A stretch of DNA of 64,000 nt, taken from contig NW_024720711.1 in the NCBI RefSeq assembly GCF_018991925.1, forward strand, positions 3,805,332 to 3,869,331. Direction: 5' to 3'. This document shows, piece after piece, positions 34,971-46,079 of this stretch (the first letter of the stretch is position 1; every line of letters begins with the position of its first letter). Both the position numbers and the translations under genes were made by a program. The notes beneath the pieces are model-generated. The model did no database searches and was not told the origin of the DNA. It worked only from the letters and a program-made list of their open reading frames with translations. This DNA comes from Homarus americanus. Its lineage: Eukaryota > Arthropoda > Malacostraca > Decapoda > Nephropidae.

Positions 34971-34972
<2 letters not shown>

Positions 34973-35012
<40 letters not shown>
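34973..35012. repeat. (ATT)n microsatellite
   Basis: About 12 ATT units, then ACT. Confidence 0.95.
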
Positions 35013-35013
<1 letters not shown>

Positions 35014-35045
35014 TACTACTATTAATGTATATCGCCTCTTTGATT

Positions 35046-35152
35046 TAACCTAACCTAACCTAACCTAACCTATTCGCCTTCCCCGGATAGTGTTAAGAGT
35101 ACATAATCATCAGGTGAAGGAAAGGCTCGAGGGGCTAATCTTCAGGTGATCC
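35046..35152. mobile_element. Telomere-repeat-cored element, copy III (core and right terminus)
   Basis: Five clean CCTAA pentamers (35047-35072) lead to ATTCGCCTTCCCC, TAATCATCAGGTGAAGG and the terminus CTAATCTTCAGGTGATCC (35135-35152). That terminus is the exact reverse complement of the left end of copy I. The left end is missing; an (ATT)n tract lies 34 bp upstream. Confidence 0.6.
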
Positions 35153-35472
35153 AATGAAAGACTTATATACCTGTATTTTATCGTTTTAAGGTGGGAAATG
35201 TTGTGGTTCCAAGTCCGGGTATGAATGCGCCTTCCTCCTCCCCTCTCTCTCTCCATCAATCACTACCCGTAGATATGAACCCGAATCCCGAGGTAGCTAC
35301 AGTAAATTTATGTCCGCACCGCCATCACCACCGCTTGTGCTTTCAGTTAACAAGCAAGCAAGCAAGCAGGGGCGGGGCGCTGGCTGTGGGTGGTCAGACA
35401 AAGAACCGAGGTATTCAAGCAAGCGGCAGCCAGGGTATGTCGGTAGCCCTTGCATAAAACATGAAGCAAGCG
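35153..35472. other. No gene called; AAGC repeats and a GC-box
   Basis: A GGGGCGGGGC box (near 35370) and (AAGC)n at 35350-35366. The frame at 35191-35457 (+) has a mixed composition but no known domain. It could be a chance frame or an exon fragment. Confidence 0.4.
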
Positions 35473-35835
35473 CTATCTACGACTGTCCGACACCTAGTTA
35501 CCGCCATCTACGACTGTCCGACACCTAGTCACCGCCATCTACGACTGTCTGACACCCTAGTTACCGCCATCTACGACTGTCCGACACCTAGTCACCCATC
35601 TACGACTGTCTGACACCCTAGTTACCGCCATCTACGACTGTCTGACACCCTAGTTACCGCCACCTATCTGACACCCTAGTTACCGCCATCTACGACTGTC
35701 CGACACCTAGTTACCGCCATCTACGACTGTCTGACACCCTAGTTACCGCCATCTACGACTGTCCGACACCTAGTCACCACCATCTACGACTGTCTGACAC
35801 CCTAGTTACCGCCACCTATGACTGCCCGACACCTT
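35473..35835. repeat. 31-32-bp minisatellite, about 11 units
   Basis: The unit is TACCGCCATCTACGACTGTC plus (C/T)GACACC(C)TAGT. Units of 31 and 32 bp alternate through CCTAG/CCCTAG. Confidence 0.94.
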
Positions 35836-35897
35836 GTCCACCAAACGTCCACCATACACTTGCCTATACCAGTGTAAGCAGTGTTTATCGTGCTGTT

Positions 35898-36122
35898 CTC
35901 CAATCAGTCAGCCACCAGCAAGCAAACCATGTCAGCCAATCAGCTACCAGCAAGCAAACCAGGTCAGCCAATCAGCTACCAGCAAGCAAACCAGGTCAGC
36001 CAATCAGCTACCAGTAAGTAAACCAGGTCAGCCAATCAGCTACCAGCAAGCAAACCAGGTCAGCCAATCAGCTACCAGCAAGCAAACCATGTCAGACAAT
36101 CAGCTACCAGCAAGCAAACTCA
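35898..36122. repeat. 32-bp minisatellite with a CCAATCAG core, 7 units
   Basis: The unit is CAGCCAATCAGCTACCAGCA plus AGCAAACCAGGT. Six of seven units keep CCAATCAG; the last has ACAATCAG. The Gln/Ser/Ala-rich frame is a by-product. Confidence 0.94.
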
Positions 36123-36670
36123 GCTAGCGCTCATTTGCCATCCAGTGGGCATGAATAAGTCATCGTATCTACCAATCAAGGACGAGCCAGACAAGCAAGT
36201 AAATAAGGAAGCAATAACCATGAGTAAGCAAGGACACATTAAACAAGCAAGCAAGCAATGACGTAACATTGAATAGGAACAAACTTAGGTATAAATTAAT
36301 CAAGAGCACATTAAACAAGCGTCTAAGTTAGCGAGCCAAAAAATATCAAGTAAGTAAGTAAGTAAGGAAGGAAGGAAGGAAGTAAGGAAGGAAGGAAGGA
36401 AGTGAGTAAGGAAGTAAATTATTATATATGAAAGGAAAAAAACGAGTATGAAAGCAACCAAACAAGTAAACTAAAGAAATAAGTATAAAAACAAACAAAC
36501 TGGTAAAGCAAACAAATAAGTGAAGCAAGGAAGTAGGTATGAAAGCAAGCAGGTAAGTAAGAAAGCAATTAAGCAATCAAGTGAGCCAGGATAGGGTATA
36601 TTAAACCAGACAGGGACACCTTATTTATTATCCTCCATGCCTGTAGCCAGAGAAGCAGCGATACGCAGAA
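36123..36670. repeat. AAGCAAGC/AAGTAAGG-rich low-complexity sequence
   Basis: (AAGT)n/(GGAA)n lies at 36346-36412, with scattered AAGCAAGC elsewhere. Confidence 0.75.
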
Positions 36671-37776
36671 GAGTGTGTGTGTGTGTGTGTGTGTGCCTGT
36701 CTGTAAATTATTAATGCGTACGTGAGGCGAATACCAATAGCCTGCTTGATCAAAATACAGATAGTGGATATTAACAACCTGTTTGATAGACTTACAGGTT
36801 AGGAATACTAAGTTAATAATGACCTGTATAATCTACTGTACGTGCAGGTTGCGGATATCACAACAGCCTGCTTGATCGATGTACAGGTCGCGAATACCAA
36901 AATCCTATTCCGATCAGAAGGAATTAGCCACAGTTGCCCCCCAGAGAGAGAGAGAGAGAGAGGCTGGATGTCTTGGCCTTGGTTGTTTGTTTAAATAACC
37001 ACCCAGGAGAGAGGGGGGGGGGTGATCTGTGTGTGTGTGTGTGTGAGAAAGAAATGATGTGTATGTGTAGAAATGAGAGACTGACTGACTGAATGTATTG
37101 TATCAGCTTCGGTACCACAGTCAGAGGGAGGGAGGAAAGTGTGTTCCTGTTTATAGAAAGGTGACGGGGATATTGTGCATACTACCCGCGCGGTGTGGTG
37201 GTGTACGAGGGGGAAATGTGGGTATGTGGGTTAAGCTGGCCTAGTTGTGGAGGTGGGGTGGGAAAGGATAATGATGATGATGATGATTGGGTACCTTATA
37301 ATCTGTGTTAACTTGAGTAAATAAGTTAATTTGAGGTGTGAGAATAAAGAGCATATCGTGATTATTTTGTGTTTAACTAAAGCTATAAATACGGGAAATA
37401 AATACATGAAGATTTATACAGAGTAGGAAAATAAGTAATGAATCTCAGTGAGTACGATAATGTAACCCCTTGAGTTAGAGGACTTAGCCCCGTGAATACA
37501 ACGACTTAACCCATTGAGTTCGATAATATAACCTCTTGAGTACACCTTCATCGTACTCAAGGGATTAAGGGCAAGGCAAACGTTCATCACAAGGGGAAAT
37601 TTAACTCCCCCTCCCACCGCCACCAATCACACCCTTTGCTATACTGCGTGAACGTCAGAGATACACGCCACATACTGTTGGACTTAGTGCGTTAGGTTCA
37701 GGCACATTTGAGGCACTTGGTGTTCATTTGCCGTGTGAACAGGATGTATACAAATGACTAGGGCCCGCGGCGTTGG

Positions 37777-37780
<4 letters not shown>
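36671..37780. other. No gene; short GT and GA microsatellites, ~30-bp decayed repeats
   Basis: (GT)n is at 36672-36693, (GA)n at 36943-36962 and (GT)n at 37028-37045. A loose TTGAGTACGATAATGTAACC repeat lies at 37440-37565, and an AGGTTGCGAATA/ACAGGTT repeat at 36770-36900. Confidence 0.6.
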
Positions 37781-37811
<31 letters not shown>

Positions 37812-37922
37812 CGATAGTTAAATACAAGTGCTTTGAGACCTTTTAAAACCGCATAGTTTCATCACGTGGAATCAATATGCACAACAACGGCGCTTCTCAC
37901 TGTCTTACGATGCCATTCACGT

Positions 37923-37950
<28 letters not shown>
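37781..37950. repeat. (GT)n at 37781-37808 and (AC)n at 37921-37948
   Basis: The two complementary dinucleotide runs lie about 110 bp apart. Confidence 0.94.
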
Positions 37951-37953
<3 letters not shown>

Positions 37954-38084
37954 TACACACACAGACACGAGTGGCCATGTGCTTGCGTGTTAAGAATGGG
38001 GTATTTGCATATAAGCACCATCAAAGACAGTAACAGGGAACAGGTGGATAGACAAAGACACGTAGAAACACAGACTGTTGGAAT

Positions 38085-38275
38085 GACCCCCACCCTACCC
38101 ACCCACCCACCCACCCACCCACCCACCCAACCCACCCACATCTATACACCACCTTCCACCAACCACCCACCCACCTACCCACCCACCCAGACCAATCCAT
38201 CCTAATCCCCTCCCCCGCCCACATTCATCCATCACCCAGCCAAACACCACCCAAATTCACATCCATTCAACCCCA
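38085..38275. repeat. (ACCC)n tract
   Basis: About 20 ACCC units at 38098-38132 and decayed units to about 38275. Confidence 0.9.
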
Positions 38276-38294
38276 CCCGCTTAGTTCCCACTCA

Positions 38295-38548
38295 CTAAGG
38301 CAGGCAGGGAAGGAAGCATAGAGGCAGACAGGGAGGCAATCAGAGGGAGTGTCAGGCAGGGAGGGAAGCAGGCAGGCAGGCAGTAAGACAGTCAAGTAGG
38401 AAGGGGGAGGGGGTGTCAGGCAGGCAGGAGGGAGAGAGGAAGGCAGGCAGGAGGGAGAGAGGAAGGCAGGCAGGAGGGAGAGAGGAAGGCAGGCAGGAGG
38501 GAGAGAGGAAGGCAGGCAGGAGGGAGAGAGGAAGGCAGGACAGAGAAA
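38295..38548. repeat. 24-bp purine-rich minisatellite (AGGCAGGCAGGAGGGAGAGAGGA)
   Basis: GGCAGGCAGGAGGGAGAGAG plus GAAG repeats six times (38410-38540) after a looser GGCAGGCAG stretch. Confidence 0.92.
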
Positions 38549-38639
38549 GGATACAGAAAATTGACGTTGGTGCAGCTGTCCAAACGAAGTAATACAGCCG
38601 CCATTGTTGCAGGTTGTTGCCATGGGGTGCTAGATACAC

Positions 38640-38800
38640 TACTACCTCCTCCTCTTCCTCTCTTCCTCCTCTTGCTCCTCATCTTCCTCCTCCTCATTTT
38701 CCTCCTCATCTTCCTCCTCTTCTTCCTCTTCTGTCTCCTCCTCCTCCTCTTCCTTCTCCTCTTCCTCCTCTTCTGTCTCCTCCTCCTCCTCAGTGCCACT
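38640..38800. repeat. (TCC)n/(TTC)n pyrimidine triplet tract
   Basis: Nearly pure C/T. The Leu- and Pro-rich frames are artefacts. Confidence 0.93.
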
Positions 38801-39170
38801 CACGAGTAATGGTATGGTGATGGGGGAGATAGTGATGATAATAATAGTATGAATATTAATGACATGATCAACAATAATGATAAGAACACCTGTAATAATG
38901 ATAAAAATGACGATAATAGCTACAATACCATAATAATAATAATGATAGGATTAATAATGATAATAATAATAACATCCAGATACTAATATAATCGTGTCAA
39001 GAAGTTTTATGACGTAAAATGTACAGTAGTCAATTAAGACCTTCCATTAATTCCACTCGCATCTAGTTAAGGTAGAGTCTTGGTGCAGGTTTGATGCCAT
39101 CTTGGTTGATAAGAGTAGTGTAGTTGGAATCCCATTTAGGTCGAGTTATGTCCTGATAACTCGTAGTGGT
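38801..39170. other. No gene; AATGATAAT-rich
   Basis: A low-complexity ATAATGATAAT stretch at 38830-38975, then unique sequence. Confidence 0.55.
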
Positions 39171-39174
39171 CGTG

Positions 39175-39345
39175 TTGTTCGCTTCTGTGTTCGTAATTCG
39201 GGGCTGTGTTCGTTGTTCGGGTCTGTGTTCGTAATTCGGGTCTGTTTTCGTTGTTCGGGTCTGTGTTCGTAATTCGGGTCTGTTTTCGTTGTTCGCTTCT
39301 GTGTTCGTAATTCGGGTCTGTGTTCATTGTTTGGGTCGTTTGTGT
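39175..39345. repeat. 19/38-bp minisatellite, about 8 half-units
   Basis: GTCTGTGTTCGTAATTCGG alternates with GTCTGTTTTCGTTGTTCGG, giving a 38-bp higher-order unit. Confidence 0.9.
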
Positions 39346-39545
39346 GTTTGTTTATTTCGTAATTCAAGTTCATTCCAGCTACAGTATAGTAGTGATGATG
39401 TGTGAGGGGGGAGGCGACCAACAGGTGGAGGGAGGGGAAGAACGGCCCAATTTCTCCCCTTCTCCCCTCACCTACCCGCTTGATTAGCCGCCGAGGAAAT
39501 GGGTAAATGATAAGTTAATGAGGTTGCGTGGACGAGTGGACCCCC

Positions 39546-39550
<5 letters not shown>

Positions 39551-39604
<54 letters not shown>

Positions 39605-39760
39605 CTCTCTTTCTTTCTTTCTTTCTTTCCTTTCGTTTCTCTTTCCCGTCCCAATTATTCCTTACTCCCCCCGTCCTCCCATTCCCTCCACTTCTCCTCT
39701 TCCATATTTTCCACTCTCCCTCTTCCCCTTTGTTCCCTCCACACCCCTGTTTCTCTCTTC
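39551..39760. repeat. (CT)n microsatellite and pyrimidine tract
   Basis: (CT)n of about 30 units lies at 39549-39610, then (CTTT)n and C/T-rich sequence. Confidence 0.93.
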
Positions 39761-40200
39761 TCTTCTTCCCTCCCCTCCCGAATTCTCCCATCCCTCACCT
39801 ATCTCTTCTTAAAAAATATCTATTGTCGAAGTATTAATATTTCTTGTAACACCTACTATATTTACAGTACCTGCTTTTATTGTACCATCACAACCCATAT
39901 TGTACTGCTCCCCCATTATACGTATGTTTTTCAATTCCACTGTAATTTATGTATATACTTATAATAAAAAAAATAACTAAAACAAATAATAATAAATAAT
40001 AAAATAAATAAATATTGAAGTGATAACCGTGGTAACATTATGAGATGTTCTTATTACCACCATGCTATTGTATTATTCCAGATGTTACTAAATGTTACAT
40101 AATACTTCCTTGAGATAAATTTATAGTAGATATCAGGTGCCTAAAAGAGAGCTCAGGTTCTCAACTGGCTCAGCCATGTTAATATTGTTATTATTATCCA
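39761..40200. other. No gene; AT-rich, (AATA)n near 39985
   Basis: AT-rich unique sequence. AATAAT repeats lie at 39988-40016. Confidence 0.5.
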
Positions 40201-40252
40201 CTCTGTATCTGTGTTTTTCTGGCTAAATAAACTGTTTCAATTCAATTCAAGA
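40200..40252 (+). mobile_element. Possible LINE or transcript 3' end: AATAAA then (TTCAA)n
   Basis: GGCTAAATAAACTGTTTCAA runs into TTCAATTCAA (40238-40250). The form AATAAA-CTGTTTCAATTCAATTCAA is typical of LINE 3' ends with a pentamer tail. No coding part is recognised upstream. Confidence 0.4.
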
Positions 40253-40429
40253 TCCCTTACTCATTCCCTCTCCTCTTACTCATTCCTTCTCCTCTTACTC
40301 ATTCCCTCTCCCCTTCTTCGTCCCTCTCCCTCTTTTCCCCTTCCACTATATCTCTTCCCCCTCCCGTCCTCCCTCATCCTTCACAAACACGGCTTATAAT
40401 GTTGGGTACAAGTCGACATAATTTATACC

Positions 40430-40460
<31 letters not shown>

Positions 40461-40801
40461 TGACGCTCCTTAACCCCGCCACGCCCACACAACACCTGTA
40501 AACACATGCTGTGCTCAAGCACACGCACTTGGTCACAAACAAGAAGCACACACAACACACACACATGCTAACACACACACACACACACACACACACTGGC
40601 AAAAATAGTGAAAGTGCGGAAGGAAGGGAGGGAGGGTGTACCTGGTGTTCTTGAGGAGGTAAATGTTAGAAGCGGAACACTGGCAACTCCCGCCTGGTGC
40701 CATGGCTGTGTAACCTCCCTCTTACCTCTCTCTCTCTCTCTCGTTCGTTCGTTAGAATTGATAGGGATTTATGTAAGTTTGGTTGTTTGTGGGGGGGTTG
40801 T

Positions 40802-40847
<46 letters not shown>

Positions 40848-40866
40848 GTCGATTGATATTTGTGTG

Positions 40867-40915
<49 letters not shown>

Positions 40916-41060
40916 GTATATCTATGACTGAATATCATGTAAGAAAATAATACAAAAATAATCAGAGTAATTATGTGTTAATTCCACCTCTTATACCATA
41001 CATGACCCCTTATATAGATGGCAGGTATTAGGGAAATATTGTATAAGTTTGGACTGTTAC
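40253..41060. repeat. Microsatellite-rich stretch: pyrimidine tract, (GT)n, (AC)n, (ATCT)n
   Basis: The C/T tract is at 40258-40380. (GT)n is at 40432-40460 and 40805-40845, (AC)n at 40573-40596 and (ATCT)n of about 12 units at 40868-40916. Confidence 0.9.
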
Positions 41061-41129
41061 GTGTGTCAGGTGTCAGGGAAGAGTAGATGTGTACGTGTGG
41101 TTGTGTAGGACTCAAGGTGTACCCCGAAG

Positions 41130-41319
41130 ATGGTGTGTGTGTGTGTGTGTGTGTGGATATAGTTGTTGCTTTGTACTAGTCTCCAGGCAACGTCTTTTCT
41201 TCCTCTTCTCTTTCTTCTTTTCCTCCTTTTCCTCATCCTCATTTTCCTTCTCTTCTCCTCCTCTTTTCCATCTATTCCAACTTTTCCTTCTCCTCCTCTT
41301 CCAATCTTCTGGCGTGGAA

Positions 41320-41357
<38 letters not shown>

Positions 41358-41360
41358 CCT
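41130..41360. repeat. (GT)n, TTCCTC tract and (CT)n
   Basis: (GT)n is at 41132-41153, C/T-rich sequence at 41200-41310 and (CT)n at 41320-41358. Confidence 0.92.
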
Positions 41361-41745
41361 GATAATATTTTGATTTCCGACCTGTAACTCAATTTTCCAT
41401 GTACCAATCAACCCGATCTTCCTCAGGTATCTTGTCCCTAAGTGAGGAAGATTCCCCCCCCCCCTCCACCCCTCACTTGTAAGGTCAAAGGTCAATGTGA
41501 GGTCTTGCAGGGAGGTCACACATCGATTTAAGGCATACCGTATCGTTGGCTAGGTTAGGATAGGCCTATGGCGTGTTGGTTGCCCTCGTAGGCTCATCCT
41601 AACACTGCTGGAGTCCTAAGGCGTCCTGCGGTATCCTGCGGCGTCCTGTGGTTATTCTATAGCGTGATGTGGGGTCCGTGTGTCAAGCTGTCTTTAAGCA
41701 CTATTTCTTATGCTCGCGATAATTTTTTCATTTACATTCAGATTC
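41361..41745. other. Nothing recognised; CCTGCGG(C/T) triplicate near 41620
   Basis: GGCGTCCTGCGGTATCCTGC and related words repeat three times at 41620-41652. Confidence 0.45.
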
Positions 41746-41832
<87 letters not shown>

Positions 41833-41938
41833 GTGGAGAATATAATATCTTAGACGGTATTGACTGTGTGGGGTAGCAACATTCCTTTACCTCTGGGGCG
41901 GATCATTGATATCACGAGAAACTGTAACAAGATACTGC

Positions 41939-41978
<40 letters not shown>
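41746..41978. repeat. Two (GT)n microsatellites
   Basis: (GT)n of about 42 units lies at 41747-41830 and about 18 units at 41941-41977. Confidence 0.96.
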
Positions 41979-42054
41979 GGGGGACAAATCTGAAAAAAAA
42001 TATAATCTGAGTGTGTGTTGTGTTGATATTGTAACAGTTTTATTTAGCCTCACA

Positions 42055-42112
42055 GTTAACCTAACCTAACGTACCCTACCTTAACCTAACCTACCTTAGT
42101 ACCCTATCCTAC
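42055..42112. repeat. Short degenerate CCTAA array
   Basis: TTAACCTAACCTAACGTACC and variants. Confidence 0.75.
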
Positions 42113-42134
42113 CTGTTCTTATTAATTCATACAT

Positions 42135-43222
42135 TCACAGGTGTATTGATCAATCACAGGTGTATTGATCAGTCACAGGTGTATTGATCAGTCACAGGTG
42201 TATTGATTAATCACAGGTGTATTGATCAGTCACAGGTGTATTGATCAGTCACAGGTGTATTGATCAGTCACAGGTGTATTGATTAGTCACAGGTGTATTG
42301 ATCATTGTCACAGGTGTCACAGGTGTATTGTTACAGGTGTATTGATTAGTCACAGGTGTATTGATCAGTCACATTGAGTCACAGTCACAGGTGTATTGAT
42401 CAGTCACAGGTGTATTGATCAGTCACAGGTGTATTGAGTCACAGGTGTATTGATTAGTCACAGGTGTATTGATCAGTCACAGGTGTATTGATCAATGATT
42501 AGTCACATGTATTGATTGTATTGATCACAGGTGTATTGATCAATCACACAGATGTATTGATCACAGGTGTATTAGTCACAGGTGTATTGATCACAATGTG
42601 TATTGATCAGTCACAGGTGTATTGATCAGTCACAGGTGTATTGATCAGTCACAGGTGTATTGATCACAGGTGTATTGATTATCACAGGTGTATTGATTAG
42701 TCACAGGTGTATTGATCACATTGTCACATGATGATTAGTCACAGGTGTATTGATTAGTCACAGGTGTATTGATTAGTCACAGATGTATTGATTAATCACA
42801 GGTGTATTGATCAATCACAGATGTATTGATCAGTTACAGGTGTATTGATCAATCACAGATGTATTGATCAGTCACAGGTGTATTGATCAATCACAGGTGT
42901 ATTGATCAGTCACAGGTGTATTGATTAATCACAGGTGTATTGATTAGTCACAGGTGTATTGATTAATCACATTGTCACAGGTGTATTGATCAGTCACAGG
43001 TGTATTGATCAATCACAGATGTATTGATCAGTTACAGGTGTATTGATCAATCACAGATGTATTGATCAGTCACAGGTGTATTGATCAGTATGTGATGATC
43101 AATCACGTCACAGGTGTATTGATTAATCGCAGATGTATTGATTAATCACAGATGTATTAATCAATCACAGGTGTATTGATCAGTCAGAGGTGTATTGATC
43201 AATCACAGGTGTATTGATCACG
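42135..43222. repeat. 19-bp minisatellite, ~1.1 kb, over 50 units
   Basis: The unit is TCACAGGTGTATTGATCAG, with ATCAA/ATTAG variants and scattered internal deletions. It is the longest minisatellite in the window. TGATCA palindromes recur in most units. Confidence 0.95.
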
Positions 43223-43296
43223 TGAGTGCATGTACTTTTAACAACGCCTGAACCTTTGTTTACTAACGACGCCTGTATGACTCTGGCAACGAAAGT

Positions 43297-43300
43297 ACTG

Positions 43301-43350
<50 letters not shown>
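43297..43350. repeat. (GT)n microsatellite
   Basis: About 26 GT units. Confidence 0.96.
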
Positions 43351-43351
<1 letters not shown>

Positions 43352-43379
43352 TTTTGTTTCTAGGTCATCATATTTTTTG

Positions 43380-43650
43380 CTTAGGTGGGGACGAGTATGG
43401 GGGAATGGGAGGGGTTGGGGGGGCTTTCATTGTTATTGTGGGTGCCAGGGAGTGAGGAGGGGGGGTGGGGGGGTATTTGCTGAGTGAGGGAGTGTGGGGT
43501 TGGATGTGTGTGGGTACTGTGTTGAGGAAGTATTGACGTGAGTGGGGGAAGGTTGACGTGAGTGAGGGAAAAGTTGGCGTGAGTAGGGGAAGGTTAACAT
43601 GAGTTAGGGGAAAGTTGACGTGAGTGGGGGAAGGTGCGATGACCGCGTGT
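43380..43650. repeat. G-rich tract and ~20-bp GTGAGTGGGGGAAGGTTGAC repeat
   Basis: A G-run-rich segment (43390-43500) precedes about six units of GGGGGAAGGTTGACGTGAGT. G-quadruplex folding is possible. Confidence 0.82.
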
Positions 43651-43689
43651 TGGATACAAAGGTGTGGAGAGGATCATGATGTTGTCTTT

Positions 43690-43870
43690 GGGAAGTGAAA
43701 GTCGAAGAAGAAATACAAGAATGAGAGGAAGAAGAGGAGGAGAAATAGAAGAGGAGGAGGAGGAGAGAAAGAGAAAATAATGAAAAGGAAGAGGATAGGA
43801 GGAGGAGGAAGAGAAAGAATAAGAGACGAAGAAAATAAGAAGAGAAGAAGTAGTAGTTAAGAGAAGGGAG
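43690..43870. repeat. Purine-rich GAAGAGGAGGA tract
   Basis: Almost all A/G on the + strand. Confidence 0.88.
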
Positions 43871-43995
43871 GCCTTTAGCTTCCCATGGAGGGTGTGTCAT
43901 AAAGGTGGGAGGAACAGGGTTGGCCGGGCTGCTCGGTCGTGCCACCCATGGAGGTTAGGTTAGGGGCCACTCCGCCACCGTTGTTTCTCTCCTGC

Positions 43996-44167
43996 TTAGG
44001 GTGAGGTAGTGTGTCTAGGGTGAGGTGTAGTGTGTCTAGGGTGAAGTACAGAGTGTCTAGGGTGAGGTGTAGTGTGTCTAGGGTGAGGTGTGTGTCTAGG
44101 GTTAAGTACAGAGTGTCTAGGATGAGATGCAGTGTGTCTAGTGTGAGGTGTAGTGTATCTAGGGTGT
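43996..44167. repeat. 21-bp minisatellite, about 8 units
   Basis: The unit is CTAGGGTGAGGTGTAGTGTG plus T. AAGTACAGAG variants alternate. Confidence 0.92.
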
Positions 44168-44630
44168 TTTGCTGTTTTTTTGTTCACCCTTACACCATGA
44201 AGATTGTGTTTTCTCTTTGTTTTGTCGCTGTTGTTTTTATGAGTAATTGTTTCAGGGAAGGAATGTGTGGTAGGTGGAGGTGCTGCTGTTGTTGCTTGAC
44301 TCACCTGTCTTGAGGAGTTCTTGGAAGGTGGCGTAGTAGCTGGTCCTTGAGTAGTGGTTCACATGCCTCGAGTATTAGGTGGTTCATATGCCTCGAGTAT
44401 TAGCAAGTTTTTAAGTAGTGGTTTACTTACCATCAAGTACTGTACCAGGATACCATCTTACCCTTGAACTTTGACTCGCACACACCTCAAGTACCAACTT
44501 ACACGTGAGCATTACTTCAGTGTGTGTGTGTGTGTGTGTGTGTGTGTTAATAGTCATATATTATTCATAGTTATCGATCTTTTCATTCTTTAGTCCTTTC
44601 GCAGTTGGGTTCCGTCTGTCTGTCTGTCTG
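44168..44630. other. No gene; CTCGAGTATTAGGTGGTTC duplication, (GT)n at 44520-44547
   Basis: ATGCCTCGAGTATTAG occurs twice near 44365-44402. Confidence 0.5.
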
Positions 44631-44734
44631 CCTGTCTGTTGGTGTGTCTCCGGCCGACCTTCACCCTGGCCCAGAGCGTCAGGTGGGTCCGTGAGATTAG
44701 GGAAATTGGTTCAGTCAATCCTTTCATCCGTTTG

Positions 44735-44915
44735 TCTCTCTCTCTCTCTCTCCGTCACACCGTCTCTCCTCTTTCTCTGGAGCAAGAAGGATATTCTCTC
44801 TCTCTTTCTCTCTCTCTCTCATGTATACCAGAACACCTGACACAAATCCTCAGCAGACCGGCAGAACGGGAGTCTTTTCTGAGGGAGAGCGAGAGAAAGA
44901 GAGAGAGAGAGAGCA
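44735..44915. repeat. (CT)n runs followed by (GA)n
   Basis: CT runs at 44733-44752 and 44796-44820, then a GA run at 44885-44913. The opposite polarity allows a hairpin. Confidence 0.85.
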
Positions 44916-44944
44916 GAGACGGGATGTCTGTATCTAACTAAAGG

Positions 44945-45268
44945 AACAAGAGGATTGTAGCGTGTTGATGGTGGTAGTGAGGGTGGATGATGGTTGTGGT
45001 GGATGATGGTAGTGGTAATGGTGGATGATGATGGTGGTGGTAGTGGTGGATGATGATGGTCGTGGTAGTGAGGATGGTTGGTGGGAGTGAGGGTGGATGG
45101 TGGTTGTGAAGGTAGATGGTGGTTGTGAGGGTGGATGGTGGTAGTAATGGTGGTGCTAGTAGTGGATGATGATGATGGTGGTAGTAAGAATAGATGCTAA
45201 TTGTAGTGAGCGTGGATGGTGGTAGTGAGCGTGGATGGTGGTAGTGAGCGTGGATGGTGGTTGGTGAT
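44945..45268. repeat. GGTGGATGATGGT/GGTAGTGAG repeat
   Basis: GTGGATGGTGGTAGTGAG-type units cover about 320 bp. Confidence 0.85.
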
Positions 45269-45391
45269 AGTGGTTAGCGAAGGAAGAGAGAACCTTGAGC
45301 CGTTGTTTATAATCCCGTATAAACAAGTAAACAATAGGGACTAAAGCCAGCCTATTGTTGTGATGAGACGTAAACAACACGCAGTAGCAAT

Positions 45392-45392
45392 A

Positions 45393-45446
<54 letters not shown>

Positions 45447-45447
45447 C
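45392..45447. repeat. (AC)n microsatellite
   Basis: About 27 AC units. Confidence 0.96.
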
Positions 45448-45599
45448 CATAACATCAATAACGGGGTGAGTTACAGAGCCATAACGGTAATGACAAGTTA
45501 AATACACTTAATTAGAATAACAGGAAACAGTTACAACAGTGATATTAATTAAAGACAACGGTAATTATAACAGTATTATAACAAATATCGTACAAGAGT

Positions 45600-45740
45600 A
45601 ACAGCAACCAGGAACGAAGAAGAAACAGAAGAAGAAAAAAAAGACGAAGAAGAAGAAGAAAAAAAAGGTTGAGAAAAAGAAGAAATAGAAGAAGAAGGAG
45701 AATTAAGAAGAAAGAAATTAAACAAAGAAGAAACGACAAT
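45600..45740. repeat. GAA-rich tract
   Basis: GAAGAAGAAG and A-rich interruptions. Confidence 0.85.
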
Positions 45741-45759
45741 AATACCCCCTACTTTATCC

Positions 45760-46025
45760 CTACTCCCTATCCCCCAAAATCCCACCCATATCCACAAAAT
45801 CCCATCCATATCCCCCAAAATTTCACCCATACCCACAAACCCCACACCAAAATCCCACCCAATCCCCAAAATCGACCCATACCCACAAATCCCACACCAA
45901 AATCCCATCCATATACCCCAAAATCCCAACTATATCCCCAAATCCCATCCATATACCCCAAAATCCCACCTATATCCCGCCAAATCCCATCCGTATCCCC
46001 TAAAATCCCAACCAATTCCATCCGG
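45760..46025. repeat. ~20-21-bp minisatellite (AAAATCCCATCCATATCCCC)
   Basis: About 12 degenerate units with CCAAAATCCCA junctions. Confidence 0.88.
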
Positions 46026-46079
46026 TCAATTTTAGCCAGTATTACCTCCTTTACGTAACCGGTGTGGTAGGGGGGGTAA

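Noticed and set aside
42135..43222. Regularly spaced repeats suggesting a CRISPR array
   Set aside because: Units are directly adjacent with no unique spacers, and the genome is clearly eukaryotic.
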